NCBI GenBank assembly: GCA_029213025.1
Contig: JARGOZ010000029.1
Coordinates: 12,416 to 53,322, forward strand
Direction: 5' to 3'
Length of the DNA stretch: 40,907 bases
From: Verrucomicrobiales bacterium
GTDB lineage: Bacteria; Verrucomicrobiota; Verrucomicrobiia; Verrucomicrobiales; DEV007
Shown here: positions 1 through 9,706 of the stretch, one piece after another
How positions within the stretch are numbered: position 1 is the stretch's first letter
Layout: every line of letters starts with the position of its first letter
The notes under the pieces: generated by a model
What the model was told of the DNA's origin: nothing
Databases searched by the model: none
The model's input: the letters and a program-made list of their open reading frames with translations, nothing else
Program-made: the position numbers and the translations under genes

Positions 1-453
1 CGACTGCCTGAAATCGCTTTTACAAGGGAAAAATAAAGCCGCTCGGGGCACTCGGATTGGAAGAGGTGCAGGTAGAGGTGGGATAAATGTCCCCAGTTGC
101 CGATCTTCAATGAATCCGTAGAATGTTCCAAAAAACATTCGTTCTGTGATCCAAAGCTCTGGTGAAGCCACATCCAGTGCTACTACCGTTCCACTATGTC
201 ATAGACTCGTCCCACAATTCAAAGAGCCGGAAACCAGTCCGGAGATGAGTTTCTGATACACATTTTGAAACTTTGAAACTTTGATTTTCACAGGAGTGGA
301 AAGAGCTTCTTGCGGCGCTCCTTGATTTGCCGGCTGTTTTCAGTTGCCATGAATATTCAGTCCCTCTCGCCACGTGCCTGAATCATCTGTATCATCGAAT
401 CCCGCCTGAATACGTGTCAGGAATCAGCCTCAATCCGGGCGACACTGTATGAT
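1..453. other. Left-edge region without a confident gene
   Basis: No gene can be called securely here. On the minus strand two overlapping frames are open from about position 173-197 to the left edge. One starts with ATG at 173 and would read about 57 residues before running off. The other is open without a good start. Their reading does not match any family I recognise, so a partial gene leaving the window to the left is possible but undecided. A short tandem TTTGAAAC TTTGAAAC lies near 265-282, and a small inverted repeat (CCGGA/TCCGG) at 227-242. The remainder is presumably the upstream region of the cytochrome protein that starts at 454. Confidence 0.4.
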
Positions 454-3372
454 ATGATGAGCTGGAAAATACTCCTCCCCGGACTCGCTTTTACCGGATT
501 GTCGCTGCTTGGGGCGGAGACGGAAGTCAATTTTGCCCGGGATATTCGCCCGATTTTGAGCGATCGCTGTTTCAAATGCCACGGGCTTGATGAGGAGGCC
601 CGCAAGGCGGATCTGGCTCTGCATAATTTTACCGACGCTACCCGCGAGGGCGCTATCGTGCCGGGCGATGCCGACGCCAGTCTCATCTTCGAGCGGATTC
701 TGTCGCCCGACCCGGACGAAGTCATGCCGCCACCCTCCGCCAACAAACCCAGACTCAGCCCGGAGGAAATCAAAAAATTCAAAATCTGGATCGAGAGTGG
801 TGCCAAATACGAAAAACACTGGGCTTTTATCGCTCCGCAGGAAAAGGAAATCACTCCGCCCGCAAATTCGCCCGGAAACGCGATCGACGGCTATATCGAA
901 ACCAGACATCGCGAAAAAGGCCTGACCTTTTCGCCGCCCGCGGATGACTTCACTCTTGTTCGGCGTCTCTATCTTGACCTCATCGGGATTCCACCCTCTC
1001 TGGAGGAAACATCCAGGTTTGTCAGTGCGTCTCAGAAGAACCGGAATCTGGCTGTGGAAGAACTGGTCGACGAATTGCTCGCCCGGGAGGAGTACGGCGA
1101 ACGCTGGGCCCGTCTCTGGCTCGACCTGGCCCGTTATGCCGATACCAACGGCTATGAGAAAGACCGGCCCCGCTCGATCTGGCCGTATCGGGACTGGGTC
1201 ATCAACGCGCTGAATGCCGATATGCCCTATGATCAATTCTCTATCGAGCAGCTCGCCGGTGATATGCTACCCAATCCCACCCGGCAACAGTTGATCGCCA
1301 CCGGTTTTCATCGCAACACGATGATGAACGAAGAGGGCGGCATCGATCCTCTGGAATACCGCTTCCATGCCATGGTCGATCGCGTTGCCACTACGGGCAC
1401 GATCTGGCTCGGGCTGACTACCGGCTGTGCGCAATGCCACACTCACAAGTTTGATCCGATCACCCACACAGACTACTACGCACTGTTTGCCCTGTTAAAT
1501 AATGCCGATGAACCGGATCTTGATGTCCCGGTTCCGGCAATCGAAAAAAAGCGGCGGGATGTGGAAAATTTGATTTCAGAAAAAGAATCCGAGCTGATTT
1601 CCCAAATCGATACAGCGAAATTCAAAAAATGGCTGGAGGAACAAATCTCTACTTCCGCTAACTGGAGTTCTCTACGCCCCGTCGCAATGCAATCGACGTC
1701 CCCGATTCTCACGATACAGAAAGACAACTCGGTATTTGCCAGCGGAGATTTTACCAAGCGCGATATATACGATCTGAAATTTGATCTATCGCAATTGCCC
1801 CGCCCCGTGTATGCCCTGCGCATTGAAGCACTGCCGGATGAAAGACTTCCCGCTCACGGCCCTGGCGCGGCTTACTACGAGGGCCGCAAAGGGGATTTCT
1901 TCCTCAGCGAGGTAAACGCCGCCATCGACGGAAAAACGATTTCATTTTCCTCAGCCAATGTGGACTATGGAAAAATCTATATAGGAAATGGCGAGTCAAA
2001 CGGCTCCACAGTTTTTGATGGCAACGGATCGAGCGGCTGGTCGACGGCCAAAGGAGAAGGGCAAAGGCACGAATTGGTAATACATTTTTCCGGACCGGTT
2101 TCGGGAAAGGTGCTGGATCTCAATTTGCTTTTCGAAAGGCATTTTGTGGCTGCGCTCGGAAGATTCCGAGTCTCGGTTTCTTCTGATAACAAAGAGATCA
2201 AAGCCCGTAGAGGCGAAATCGAAGATGTAACCAAAGCGACGACCGAAGACTGGCAGCGCCTGTATATTTCGAACGATGCGGAAATGAAAAAACTCCGGGA
2301 AAAGATCCCCGCCTATCCTACCACTCTTGTCATGCGGGAATGGACCGGCAACACCCGCAAAACCTACCGCCACCACAGGGGGGAATACCTGCAACCCAAA
2401 GAGGAAGTTGCCCCGGCGGTCCCGGCTATTTTCAACCCACTGCCTGCCGGTCAACCAGCCAACCGGCTCACACTTGCCCGGTGGCTGGTAAGCGAAGACA
2501 ATCCGCTCGCCGCCCGGGTGGCCGTCAACCGGGCCTGGCGCGCTTTCTTCGGTCGCGGTATCGTTCACACCGCTGGAGATTTCGGTTACCAGTCGGAACT
2601 GCCGAGTCACCCGGAGTTAATCGACTACCTCGCCGTGCGATTTATGCGTGAAGGCTGGGCGATGAAAAAGCTCCACAAATGGATTGCTACCAGCCGGACT
2701 TATCAACAGTCATCCCGGATTACAGCGGAGGCACTCGCTACCGATCCTGACAATATCTACCTGGCAAGAGGTCCCCGCTTCCGGATGGATGGGGAAATGA
2801 TTCGGGACGCGGTTCTGAAAACCAGCGGCTTGCTGACGCAGAAAACAGGCGGTCCCGGCGTCTTCCCGCCACAACCGGCCAGTGTGGCGGCAGCCGCCTA
2901 CGGCAATACCAAATGGGATGTGTCCAAAGGACCTGACCGCTACCGGAGAAGTCTCTACACCTTCATGAAACGCACCGCCCCCTTCGCCGCCTATCTGAGT
3001 TTCGACGGTCCTACCGGAGAGAACTGCCTCGCCCGGAGAGAACGAAGCAACACTCCTCTCCAGGCTCTCACTCTACTGAATGACGAAATGTTTATCGAAG
3101 CATCCGTAGCGATCGCCAAACGCATATCACCCGGGGAACCTCCGCAGAAAACAGCCGACCACTTATTCCAAACTATATTGACCCGCCCGGCGACAGACCG
3201 CGAACTTGGCAGGTTGATTTCATTTTATCATTCCCAGTTGAAGAGGCTGCAGAACGGGGATCTGCAGGCCGCCGAAATTCTCGGGGATAAAGAAGCCGAT
3301 CCACGTGTCGCAGCATGGGCGATACTGGCCCGGGCTATCTACAATCTCGATGAAGCCGTAACCAAAGGATAA
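454..3372 (+). CDS. PSD1 / planctomycete-type cytochrome C protein (DUF1549-DUF1553)
   Basis: A 972-residue exported protein. Residues 1-21 form a signal peptide. A c-type haem motif CFKCH lies at residues 39-43 in the typical context [13 protein letters not shown] (PSCyt1). The DUF1549 (PSCyt2) region runs from about 140 to 340 and holds a second CxxCH (CAQCH, about 326-330). A middle segment of about 400-620 looks like a beta-rich carbohydrate-binding or spacer region. The DUF1553 domain (about 670-960) ends in the usual [12 protein letters not shown] block. Such proteins are abundant in Planctomycetes, Verrucomicrobia and Lentisphaerae and are normally paired with a DUF1501 protein, as here 19 bp downstream. 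The role is uncertain; periplasmic redox work linked to polysaccharide or sulfate ester breakdown is a common proposal. Two ATGs stand in tandem (454 and 457); I take the first. Confidence 0.93.
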   Translation: MMSWKILLPGLAFTGLSLLGAETEVNFARDIRPILSDRCFKCHGLDEEARKADLALHNFTDATREGAIVPGDADASLIFERILSPDPDEVMPPPSANKPRLSPEEIKKFKIWIESGAKYEKHWAFIAPQEKEITPPANSPGNAIDGYIETRHREKGLTFSPPADDFTLVRRLYLDLIGIPPSLEETSRFVSASQKNRNLAVEELVDELLAREEYGERWARLWLDLARYADTNGYEKDRPRSIWPYRDWVINALNADMPYDQFSIEQLAGDMLPNPTRQQLIATGFHRNTMMNEEGGIDPLEYRFHAMVDRVATTGTIWLGLTTGCAQCHTHKFDPITHTDYYALFALLNNADEPDLDVPVPAIEKKRRDVENLISEKESELISQIDTAKFKKWLEEQISTSANWSSLRPVAMQSTSPILTIQKDNSVFASGDFTKRDIYDLKFDLSQLPRPVYALRIEALPDERLPAHGPGAAYYEGRKGDFFLSEVNAAIDGKTISFSSANVDYGKIYIGNGESNGSTVFDGNGSSGWSTAKGEGQRHELVIHFSGPVSGKVLDLNLLFERHFVAALGRFRVSVSSDNKEIKARRGEIEDVTKATTEDWQRLYISNDAEMKKLREKIPAYPTTLVMREWTGNTRKTYRHHRGEYLQPKEEVAPAVPAIFNPLPAGQPANRLTLARWLVSEDNPLAARVAVNRAWRAFFGRGIVHTAGDFGYQSELPSHPELIDYLAVRFMREGWAMKKLHKWIATSRTYQQSSRITAEALATDPDNIYLARGPRFRMDGEMIRDAVLKTSGLLTQKTGGPGVFPPQPASVAAAAYGNTKWDVSKGPDRYRRSLYTFMKRTAPFAAYLSFDGPTGENCLARRERSNTPLQALTLLNDEMFIEASVAIAKRISPGEPPQKTADHLFQTILTRPATDRELGRLISFYHSQLKRLQNGDLQAAEILGDKEADPRVAAWAILARAIYNLDEAVTKG

Positions 3373-3391
3373 AAACAGAATCGAAAAAATC

Positions 3392-4804
3392 ATGAATCCA
3401 CTGCATCAACAAACCCGGCGTCAGTTCTTCGATACCTGCGGCATCGGACTGGGAAAAATCGCTCTGGGCTCGCTGTGCGCCGGCACCGGTTTTGCCGCTT
3501 CCCGGACGGCTTATATGCCGCAACCGGCACCATCTCCAGCGCGGGCGAAACGGGTTATCTATTTGTTTCAAGCTGGAGCTCCGAGCCAACTCGAACTGTT
3601 CGATAACAAACCGAAACTTCGCGAACTGGACGGCAAACCGATCCCGCCATCGGTAATTGCCGGACAACGCTACGCCTTTATTCAGCCGGATGCGGCTGTC
3701 CTCGCGCCCTGTTTCCCTTTTTCCAAACATGGACAATGCGGTGCGGAAATTTCGGATCAACTCCCCCACCTCGCGAAGATTGTCGATGAGATCGCGATCG
3801 TGAAATCGGTGCATACCAATCAATTCAATCATTCACCGGCCCAGATCTTTATGAATACCGGTGGTCCGGTCCCCGGTCGGCCATCGATGGGCTCCTGGTT
3901 GAGCTACGGTATCGGTAGTGAAGCCACCGATCTGCCATCCTTTGTGGTATTAAAGAGCGGCGGCAATCTCAGCGGCGGTGCGGCGATGTGGAGTGCCGGT
4001 TTCCTGCCGGGAAGCCACGCTGGCGTGCCGTTTCGCGAATCAGGCGATCCGATTTTGCATACTTCAAACCCGCAAGGTTACGACAATAAGGCACAGCGCG
4101 AATCGCTCAATTTCATTAAAGAGATGAACGAAGACCGGCTGGCGGCAATTGGTGATCCTGAGATCCGCACGCGCATTGATGCCTATGAAATGGCCTGGAG
4201 AATGCAGTCCGCCGCACCGGAATTGACCGATTTTACATCGGAGAATCCCGCTACTTTGAAGCAATACGGAGTCACTCCGGGAAAATCCGGCTATGCAAAC
4301 AATTGCCTGCTGGCCCGCAGGCTCACCGAACGCGGCGTCCGGTTCGTTCAACTCTATCATTCCGGCTGGGACCATCACTCCCAGGTAAAGAACGGTGTGA
4401 CCAGACAGAGCCGCGCTACCGACCAGGCGAACGCCGCACTGATAATGGATTTAAAACAACGCGGCCTGCTGGATGACACTCTCGTGATTTGGGGTGGTGA
4501 ATTCGGGCGAACGCCCATGGTCGAGGCCAGCGCCGCTCTGGGACGCAGCCTCGGTCGCGATCACCATCCGCAGGCTTTCACCATGTGGTTTGCCGGTGGA
4601 GGAGTTAAACCGGGGACAACCATAGGAGCCACTGACGAACTCGGGTTCAATGTAGTGGAGGATCCGGTCCATGTGCACGATGTGCAAGCCACGATACTCC
4701 ATTTACTGGGTATCGATCACGAAAGGTTGACCTACCGCTATCAGGGACGCGATTTCCGCCTCACCGATGTTCACGGTCACGTCGTAAAGAAAATGCTGGC
4801 GTAG
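3392..4804 (+). CDS. DUF1501 domain protein with Tat-type leader
   Basis: A 470-residue protein. Its N-terminus has a twin arginine (R9-R10, QTRRQFF) followed by a hydrophobic stretch, consistent with Tat export. The body matches DUF1501, a family related to the alkaline-phosphatase/sulfatase fold. Recognisable segments are the early [18 protein letters not shown], the central GWDHHSQ block and the late [13 protein letters not shown] and [17 protein letters not shown] blocks, whose D and H residues are likely metal ligands. It follows the PSD1 cytochrome gene by 19 bp on the same strand, the standard two-gene arrangement in PVC bacteria, so both are probably one transcript and act together in the periplasm. 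The substrate is unknown. Confidence 0.93.
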   Translation: MNPLHQQTRRQFFDTCGIGLGKIALGSLCAGTGFAASRTAYMPQPAPSPARAKRVIYLFQAGAPSQLELFDNKPKLRELDGKPIPPSVIAGQRYAFIQPDAAVLAPCFPFSKHGQCGAEISDQLPHLAKIVDEIAIVKSVHTNQFNHSPAQIFMNTGGPVPGRPSMGSWLSYGIGSEATDLPSFVVLKSGGNLSGGAAMWSAGFLPGSHAGVPFRESGDPILHTSNPQGYDNKAQRESLNFIKEMNEDRLAAIGDPEIRTRIDAYEMAWRMQSAAPELTDFTSENPATLKQYGVTPGKSGYANNCLLARRLTERGVRFVQLYHSGWDHHSQVKNGVTRQSRATDQANAALIMDLKQRGLLDDTLVIWGGEFGRTPMVEASAALGRSLGRDHHPQAFTMWFAGGGVKPGTTIGATDELGFNVVEDPVHVHDVQATILHLLGIDHERLTYRYQGRDFRLTDVHGHVVKKMLA

Positions 4805-4964
4805 TGCGGTAACTACTCCGTTCCTGCAAGGCGATATTTCCGTTCAGCAGGTTTCTCTACCGGCAGTTGACTCCGTGGGGGCGAAAATGAAACAGCAAAG
4901 ACTTCAGCGAAAAAAGTATACCAAAGGGATTCCGCAACAAAGCGCACTGGGCCCCCTTATTTCG

Positions 4965-6680
4965 TCACCCGCCGAAAACTTCTCTGCGCCACAGTTCAAA
5001 CGTCAGTAACATCCAGAGCCGTATCCCATATCTTCCGGGGCCTTCATCGGTATCATAGTTGAGCAATTTTCGAATTCTCCGATGATCAAAAATGCCGGCA
5101 TTCTTTACTTTTCGGTCGAGCAGGATGTGCCTGGCGTAGCGTTTCATTTCTCCTCTGAACCAGTAGTGTACCGGAACTCTCATCCCGCTCTTTGGCCGGT
5201 TGATGATCGAATCGGGCAACCGGTCGCGGTAGGCTTCTTTGAAGATCCATTTCTCAATCCCGTTCTGTAGTAGCAAATGGCCAGGCAGAGCCATGCAAAG
5301 TTCGATCAGTTCCTCGTCAAACAAGGGAGAAAGAGGCGTCAGGCCATGAGCACCCAACATTCGTTCCACCTTCGGCAAAATCAGGTGCGCACCTTTTAGA
5401 CGCATGTTGATCAACAACAATTTTTTCAAAAAGGATTCCGGAGGTCCGGCTCCGAAATGTCGCGAAAGAATGCCTTCGAGATCGGTCTCCTCATCGATTT
5501 GTCTTCGGTAGTCCGGCGTCAGTAGATAGTGCAACTCTTCGTAGCCCCGCCGATAGGACGAAAGATAGCCTTTTTCGCGGTGGTTCTTTTCTCTCGGTTG
5601 TCCATACCAGTGATGAAGTAGCATGGTCATATTTTTCGGACCACCAAACAACGGGTCGCCACCCTCTCCATTGTAAACGGCCTCGAACCCCTGACCCGCA
5701 ACGTGGCGGGCGAGTTGGTAGTTTGGCATCGCTACCGGATCACCGATCGGATCGTTCAAGCTGGACACAATTTCTTCGAGCGACGGAACGAACATTTTCG
5801 GATTTACCTCGACCTCCTCGCACTCGACATTGCAGTGCTTTGCCATTTCCCGAATCCAGGGAAGTTCGTTGGGGTAGTCTTTTCCGAAGTGAATCGCAAA
5901 GGCTTTCAACGAGGAGAAACCATATTTTTCCGCCAGTGCATCGGTAACCATACTCGAATCAATACCTCCGGAAAGAAATACGGCCCGGTTGGAAGAGGGT
6001 GCCGGCAGATGATCGATACATCTCCGAAAGCTTTGATCAAACACCCCAATCCATTCCCGGTCGGTTCGCTCACTCGCGGAATTCTCCAGACGCTCGGGAA
6101 AAAAGTAGCGAACGGCGGTGTCGGGTGATCGAGCTTCGATGTAGCACCCCGCCGGAATTTCCCGAATCCCCCGCAGCATCGTATTGCCCCCCGGCACATA
6201 GCTGAAAGCCAAATACTGCGCGAGCGAGGCGGGGAGAATTTCCGGGGAGAAACCGGGCAGCGAATACAAAACCCGGCTTTCGATCGCAAAACAAATCGAA
6301 CCACCAATCTCTGTAAGATACATGGTGCGTCGACCGGCTTTGTCCCGAAACAGATAACATTTCCCGGAGTGATAAAGAATACCAACAAAAGGCCCGCCCA
6401 ACTCATCCAGAAACTTGATGCCTTCCTCCTGCGCAATCTGCAGTAACTCTTCAATCGACCGGGCGGACGGGTGCCTCGGAATTCCGGAGAGAGCGATAAA
6501 TCCCGATTCATCCGATCCCACGGCACCACATAGCGAGTTGCTGCAGGCGTCCGGAGCCCACGCGACATGGCAATCTACTCCATGAAGGTACTTCACCTCC
6601 CCCGTGTGGCGGTGCCCAAGCCGCGCCGCCATGCTGGAGAGCATTTCATCATTTCTGTTTCCCCGAATTCCACAAAGCAT
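4965..6680 (-). CDS. Asparagine synthetase-like amidotransferase/ligase
   Basis: About 571 residues from the ATG at 6680, chosen because it places CGI near the N-terminus. An in-frame ATG at 6725 would overlap the upstream gene by 35 bp. The N-terminal class II glutaminase-like domain runs to about 200. The synthetase domain has the ATP pyrophosphatase loop SGGIDSS (237-243) and GEGGDPLFGG (from 338). Two oddities: the expected nucleophile is Cys3 (MLCGI) where active enzymes have Cys2 exposed after Met removal, and the usual Glu after GEGxD is Pro. Glutamine use is therefore doubtful, and the protein may use another amine donor or make a different amide or lactam, as the lasso-peptide and beta-lactam relatives do. 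It is the last gene of a three-gene minus-strand set with the zinc-ribbon and cupin proteins. Primary asparagine synthesis is possible but not favoured. Confidence 0.85.
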   Translation of the reverse strand: MLCGIRGNRNDEMLSSMAARLGHRHTGEVKYLHGVDCHVAWAPDACSNSLCGAVGSDESGFIALSGIPRHPSARSIEELLQIAQEEGIKFLDELGGPFVGILYHSGKCYLFRDKAGRRTMYLTEIGGSICFAIESRVLYSLPGFSPEILPASLAQYLAFSYVPGGNTMLRGIREIPAGCYIEARSPDTAVRYFFPERLENSASERTDREWIGVFDQSFRRCIDHLPAPSSNRAVFLSGGIDSSMVTDALAEKYGFSSLKAFAIHFGKDYPNELPWIREMAKHCNVECEEVEVNPKMFVPSLEEIVSSLNDPIGDPVAMPNYQLARHVAGQGFEAVYNGEGGDPLFGGPKNMTMLLHHWYGQPREKNHREKGYLSSYRRGYEELHYLLTPDYRRQIDEETDLEGILSRHFGAGPPESFLKKLLLINMRLKGAHLILPKVERMLGAHGLTPLSPLFDEELIELCMALPGHLLLQNGIEKWIFKEAYRDRLPDSIINRPKSGMRVPVHYWFRGEMKRYARHILLDRKVKNAGIFDHRRIRKLLNYDTDEGPGRYGIRLWMLLTFELWRREVFGG

Positions 6681-6690
6681 AGTCTTTGAT

Positions 6691-7689
6691 CTATCCGAAA
6701 TCCCCGTCACCACCCAAGTCACCATCTTCCCCGTAGGTCACCTGCCAGATGAAAACAAAGTCACCCGTGCCACCATCAGATATCGAATGAATACTTCGGC
6801 TTAGCAGCGTCTGGATATGATGATAAGGCAGTGCGTGCAGAGGAAAAATGTCTCCGAACTCTTTGATCACATGTGACTTTACACCAAATACCGAAAGCAT
6901 TTCTTTGGTAATACCTACATCATGGATTTGTCCCTCCACGATCGGCCAACCGGAAAGAATTCGTTGTTTCATTTGGTTTCCCTCCTCGCTCGCGTCGTGA
7001 ACCAATACGATCTCTAAACCGGGGTTCGACTGGAGAAGCTCATCGGCCCTCGCGGCAATGTAGCCGGGATATCCGTTCTCACCAATGATGACAGCACTGT
7101 TTGCACTGTGAAAATTGTTCAATACCAACCAGTCCACCTGGATATCGTGCTGACAGATTACCAGACGGGATGCGCCGTATTGATAAATATCCGACTCCAT
7201 TTCCTGTGGGGGAGGCTGGTGCAAAACCGTTTGTTCGATGAGGCCGACAATCGGTTCGCTCGAATTACGTTTCCAGTGACGGACGATTTTGTCCCAGCGT
7301 TTTCGCGGTAACTTCGCGGGGATCGAGCGAATCGTCAGAAAAATAGCACTGATCACCAGAACGCCGGACAGAATGAATTTTAACGACTGATCTGAATCGG
7401 AAAAATCGCCGATGAATACATTAATGAAGACCAGTCCGAAGATGGTGCCAAAAATCCCCCCGCCGATACACCCCCAGTTCTTTTTCGCCGCCAGAGCAGC
7501 TACGTGGTACAGCTCATCTTCGGTATAGTAGTAGGTTCCCTCCCGCGACGCTTTACGAATCAGAGCGAGAAATTTCCCATCCGTCATTTGGTGGGTTTTC
7601 GGATCCAGGATAAAATTGTACTTACACTTTTTGCACACCATCCCCTCTTTGCCACGGAGCTGATTACGAGAACATTGGGGACACTTCAT
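6691..7689 (-). CDS. Zinc-ribbon membrane protein of unknown function
   Basis: A 332-residue protein I do not recognise. It begins with a four-cysteine zinc ribbon (C3, C6, C19, C22), followed by a helical segment resembling a small linker domain (about 35-70) and two hydrophobic helices (about 73-96 and 103-121). The soluble C-terminal half (about 150-332) alternates strands and helices, with a Rossmann-like stretch around SAVIIGENGYPGYIAARADELL and EIVLVHDASEEGNQ. Its ATG overlaps the stop of the upstream cupin gene by 4 bp (ATGA), and only 10 bp separate it from the asparagine-synthetase-like gene, so the three are very probably co-translated. No catalytic motif can be assigned. Confidence 0.8.
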   Translation of the reverse strand: MKCPQCSRNQLRGKEGMVCKKCKYNFILDPKTHQMTDGKFLALIRKASREGTYYYTEDELYHVAALAAKKNWGCIGGGIFGTIFGLVFINVFIGDFSDSDQSLKFILSGVLVISAIFLTIRSIPAKLPRKRWDKIVRHWKRNSSEPIVGLIEQTVLHQPPPQEMESDIYQYGASRLVICQHDIQVDWLVLNNFHSANSAVIIGENGYPGYIAARADELLQSNPGLEIVLVHDASEEGNQMKQRILSGWPIVEGQIHDVGITKEMLSVFGVKSHVIKEFGDIFPLHALPYHHIQTLLSRSIHSISDGGTGDFVFIWQVTYGEDGDLGGDGDFG

Positions 7690-8375
7690 GATGGTTCAGG
7701 CACTATGGTTTTATTAATCATGGGATGATCTTCATGAGTCGGGCCGCAATCGCTGTCCGGATGCCAGGCGATAACACGCAGCGCTTCGCTATTGGTATGG
7801 AAACTGTGCAAGTCGTTTGCCGGGATATGGAAGATGGTTCCAGCTTGTAAGGGAAAATTCTGCGAGGGAGTCACGCAGGTTCCCCTGCCTGACAAAATAA
7901 TACCGAAGCGCAACGATGGATGAGTATGCTGAGTTTGTTCAGTCTGAGGCGGAATATGTAGTAAATTGAGACAGGGATCCCCGAGAAGCAAAGGTGAAAG
8001 AAGCAGCGAATCGGTGCAGCCATCAATATAGCGAAGGCGCCCCTTTTCTTCGACCGGCCCGCCAATTTGAAAAAAGCCTTTACACTGATAACGAGTCAAA
8101 ATGATCCCGCGAGACGGCTGATCACTTTTCACAGGACAAATCGTTGCCGAGCCTGAAACGGAAAAATACATCCCCTTTTCCAGCGTCCATGTCCGGCCAT
8201 TGTGATGCACATCAACCGTTCCCGAAAAAACGAAGCCGAAATGTGTTCCTTCATCACCCACGGAGCAATCGGCCTCATCCCATGCCCGCATTGCCGAAGC
8301 AAAGCAATCGTTCGGTAAATCGGTAAGCAGACCAGTGCACCATTCAAAACATTCCATTTTGCGAAAGGATGACAA
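7686..8375 (-). CDS. Bicupin protein (AraC-type ligand-binding cupin fold, no HTH)
   Basis: About 229 residues. The longest frame starts at TTG 8375; an ATG at 8357 gives a protein six residues shorter and is equally plausible. Two cupin-like halves are visible: residues about 30-100 (with FGFVFSGTVDVHHNGRTWTLEKG) and about 135-215 (HPSLRFGIILSGRGT, then HIPANDLHSFHT). The histidines of the second half are well placed for a metal-binding cupin. There is no helix-turn-helix, so this is not a full AraC regulator; it may be a sugar- or small-ligand-binding sensor or an isomerase-like enzyme. It is the first gene of the minus-strand trio and overlaps the next gene by 4 bp. Function is inferred from fold only. 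Confidence 0.78.
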   Translation of the reverse strand: MSSFRKMECFEWCTGLLTDLPNDCFASAMRAWDEADCSVGDEGTHFGFVFSGTVDVHHNGRTWTLEKGMYFSVSGSATICPVKSDQPSRGIILTRYQCKGFFQIGGPVEEKGRLRYIDGCTDSLLLSPLLLGDPCLNLLHIPPQTEQTQHTHPSLRFGIILSGRGTCVTPSQNFPLQAGTIFHIPANDLHSFHTNSEALRVIAWHPDSDCGPTHEDHPMINKTIVPEPS

Positions 8376-8816
8376 AGGTCACTCCGGGTTACAACTTGAA
8401 TCTCTATTCGATATACGGTCTGTCTCCGGTTTCCCCGCCTGCACCTGGCAACTCAACAGGACATCCGGATTTGTTCGACTACGGCGGCCGCCTTCAGTGT
8501 TCTTCCCTGTTTGGTGTCAGGATCACAATTTAGCCGACTAATCCGGTGCAATAAAACTGATCGACACACTTCATTCCGGCTCCATCTGACAACACCCAAC
8601 AGGGTACAATCCGCCACTGTACCCTGTTGAACCGCCTAATTTCATCACTCAACGGCGGGTCACCAACATGAACCGTCCACCTGTCCCGTCGGCGATTTTT
8701 ATAAGCGACCTTAGGAATGGGCGCTGGCTGACATCAGGGCGATAGTGTGTAGTTTGGTTTCCTGCCCTTGGTTCGTCGAACAGGTCGCAAAGAAAATGCC
8801 GGCTTAGTTTCTGCGC
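8376..8816. other. Intergenic region upstream of the cupin operon
   Basis: A 440-bp stretch without a convincing gene. It lies upstream of the minus-strand cupin gene (start 8375) and downstream of the minus-strand DUF932-like gene (end 8817), so it should contain the promoter of the cupin trio. The only clear structure is an inverted pair of the dispersed AACAGGGTACA repeat at 8597-8629. A degenerate sequence resembling the same repeat may follow around 8648-8660 but is too weak to call. Confidence 0.6.
8597..8629. repeat. Inverted pair of the AACAGGGTACA repeat (perfect hairpin)
   Basis: CAACAGGGTACA at 8597-8608 is matched by its exact reverse complement at 8618-8629 with a 9-base spacer, a perfect 12-bp stem. 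The same 11-bp core recurs at 17934, 17956, 31139, 31161, 31183 and, on the other strand, near 39390 and 39412. Here the two units face each other; elsewhere they are head to tail. There is no T-run, so a classical terminator is unlikely. Confidence 0.9.
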
Positions 8817-9533
8817 CTACTCTGCCACCGCAAAGCGGTGTTCTTTTTCAGCCGGTTTCTCTACCGGAATTTGCGCTGTATATCCAGACGCGATTTCCTG
8901 ATCCGGTTTCTTCAGCCAGGCAAGGATTCCGCCCCCGACAGATTCCAGCCGCCACTTTTCCTCCGGATTTTTTTCATCCCGGGCCGTCGAAGTGATCGCG
9001 TTAAACAATCCGTAGCCGCTCCGGTCTTTTGTTCCTATAAACCTGGCAATAATCCGGTCGATAACCCTTGAGTTAACCCCGTGCCCGGCCATAGCAGACA
9101 TTACGATTGCGAGATGAATTTTTTCATCCATCGCCGCTGTCATTTCAGCGAGATTGGCTTCGAATGCTTCGGCTGTTGCACAGGAGCGAACCGCTTCGCG
9201 GAAAAAGTAGTCAACTCCGGCGGTTTCCACGTCAGAAGATCCCAATTCGACTTCTTTCGACGAGATGTTCTCAATATGGATCGCTCCATTGGTGCAAATT
9301 TCACGAAAAGTGTAGGGATGAACAATGATGCTCGTGTTGGTCGTCCGAACCGCAATCCCGTGCTGAATTCGATCATTTTTTGCCACTTCCCGGCAGTCCG
9401 GCAGATTGGCGCGGAGAAACATAGCTTCCCGCGTGATGTAGTTGTAGGAAACAGTGCCGTTCAGTTCCCTGATTTCGTCTGTAAAACTTTCCAGAATAGT
9501 TGTCGTATCGGGAAAGGTGGTTTGCGATTTCAT
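8817..9533 (-). CDS. DUF932-like (phage/plasmid-type) protein
   Basis: About 238 residues from the ATG at 9533. A TTG at 9578 would add 15 residues but has nothing to recommend it. The central part (GIAVRTTNTSIIVHPYTFREICTNGAI) resembles the conserved block of DUF932/TIGR03299 proteins, which are typical of phages and plasmids but also occur as chromosomal genes of unknown function. The remainder is mostly helical, with DRIIARFIGTKDRSGYGLFNAITSTARDEKNPEEKWRLESVGG near the end, again in keeping with that family. No replication, integrase or phage gene stands nearby, so it is a lone gene. A 7-bp inverted repeat lies 60-80 bp upstream (9596-9613) and could be an operator. Confidence 0.65.
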   Translation of the reverse strand: MKSQTTFPDTTTILESFTDEIRELNGTVSYNYITREAMFLRANLPDCREVAKNDRIQHGIAVRTTNTSIIVHPYTFREICTNGAIHIENISSKEVELGSSDVETAGVDYFFREAVRSCATAEAFEANLAEMTAAMDEKIHLAIVMSAMAGHGVNSRVIDRIIARFIGTKDRSGYGLFNAITSTARDEKNPEEKWRLESVGGGILAWLKKPDQEIASGYTAQIPVEKPAEKEHRFAVAE

Positions 9534-9595
9534 GGTGTTTGGTTGTGTTGATGTTTTAAAATTCGATGGAGGGATCAAATCGAGAATCCCGCTTG

Positions 9596-9613
9596 ATTAT
9601 CACATCTGATAAT
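9596..9613. promoter_or_regulatory. Inverted repeat upstream of the DUF932-like gene
   Basis: ATTATCA (9596-9602), spacer CATC, TGATAAT (9607-9613): a perfect 7-4-7 inverted repeat about 63 bp upstream of the ATG at 9533. Position and symmetry fit a dimeric repressor site. No cognate regulator is adjacent, so this is only a candidate. Confidence 0.35.
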
Positions 9614-9706
9614 TCAAAGTATTCCCTAATTCGGCTTTGACAACCGACTTTGAGTCAGGCGGGAACGGGGGAACAGTATCGCACCGCCACTTATTGAACC
9701 GGAGCC

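Noticed and set aside
1..173. Partial minus-strand gene at the left edge
   Set aside because: Two overlapping frames are both open, neither shows a known family or clear codon bias, so no gene was called.
264..287. TTTGAAAC tandem repeat as an operator
   Set aside because: Two and a half copies of an 8-mer in a low-complexity stretch, about 170 bp from the next start, with no counterpart elsewhere in the window.
8335..8541. 68-codon plus-strand frame starting inside the cupin gene
   Set aside because: Overlaps the beginning of the cupin gene antisense, composition is unlike the neighbouring proteins, and no start signal is visible.
4843..8870. Shared sequence TTTCTCTACCGG near 4850 and 8855
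   Set aside because: One copy is intergenic and the other is within the coding end of the DUF932-like gene; a single short similarity without wider context, most likely coincidence.
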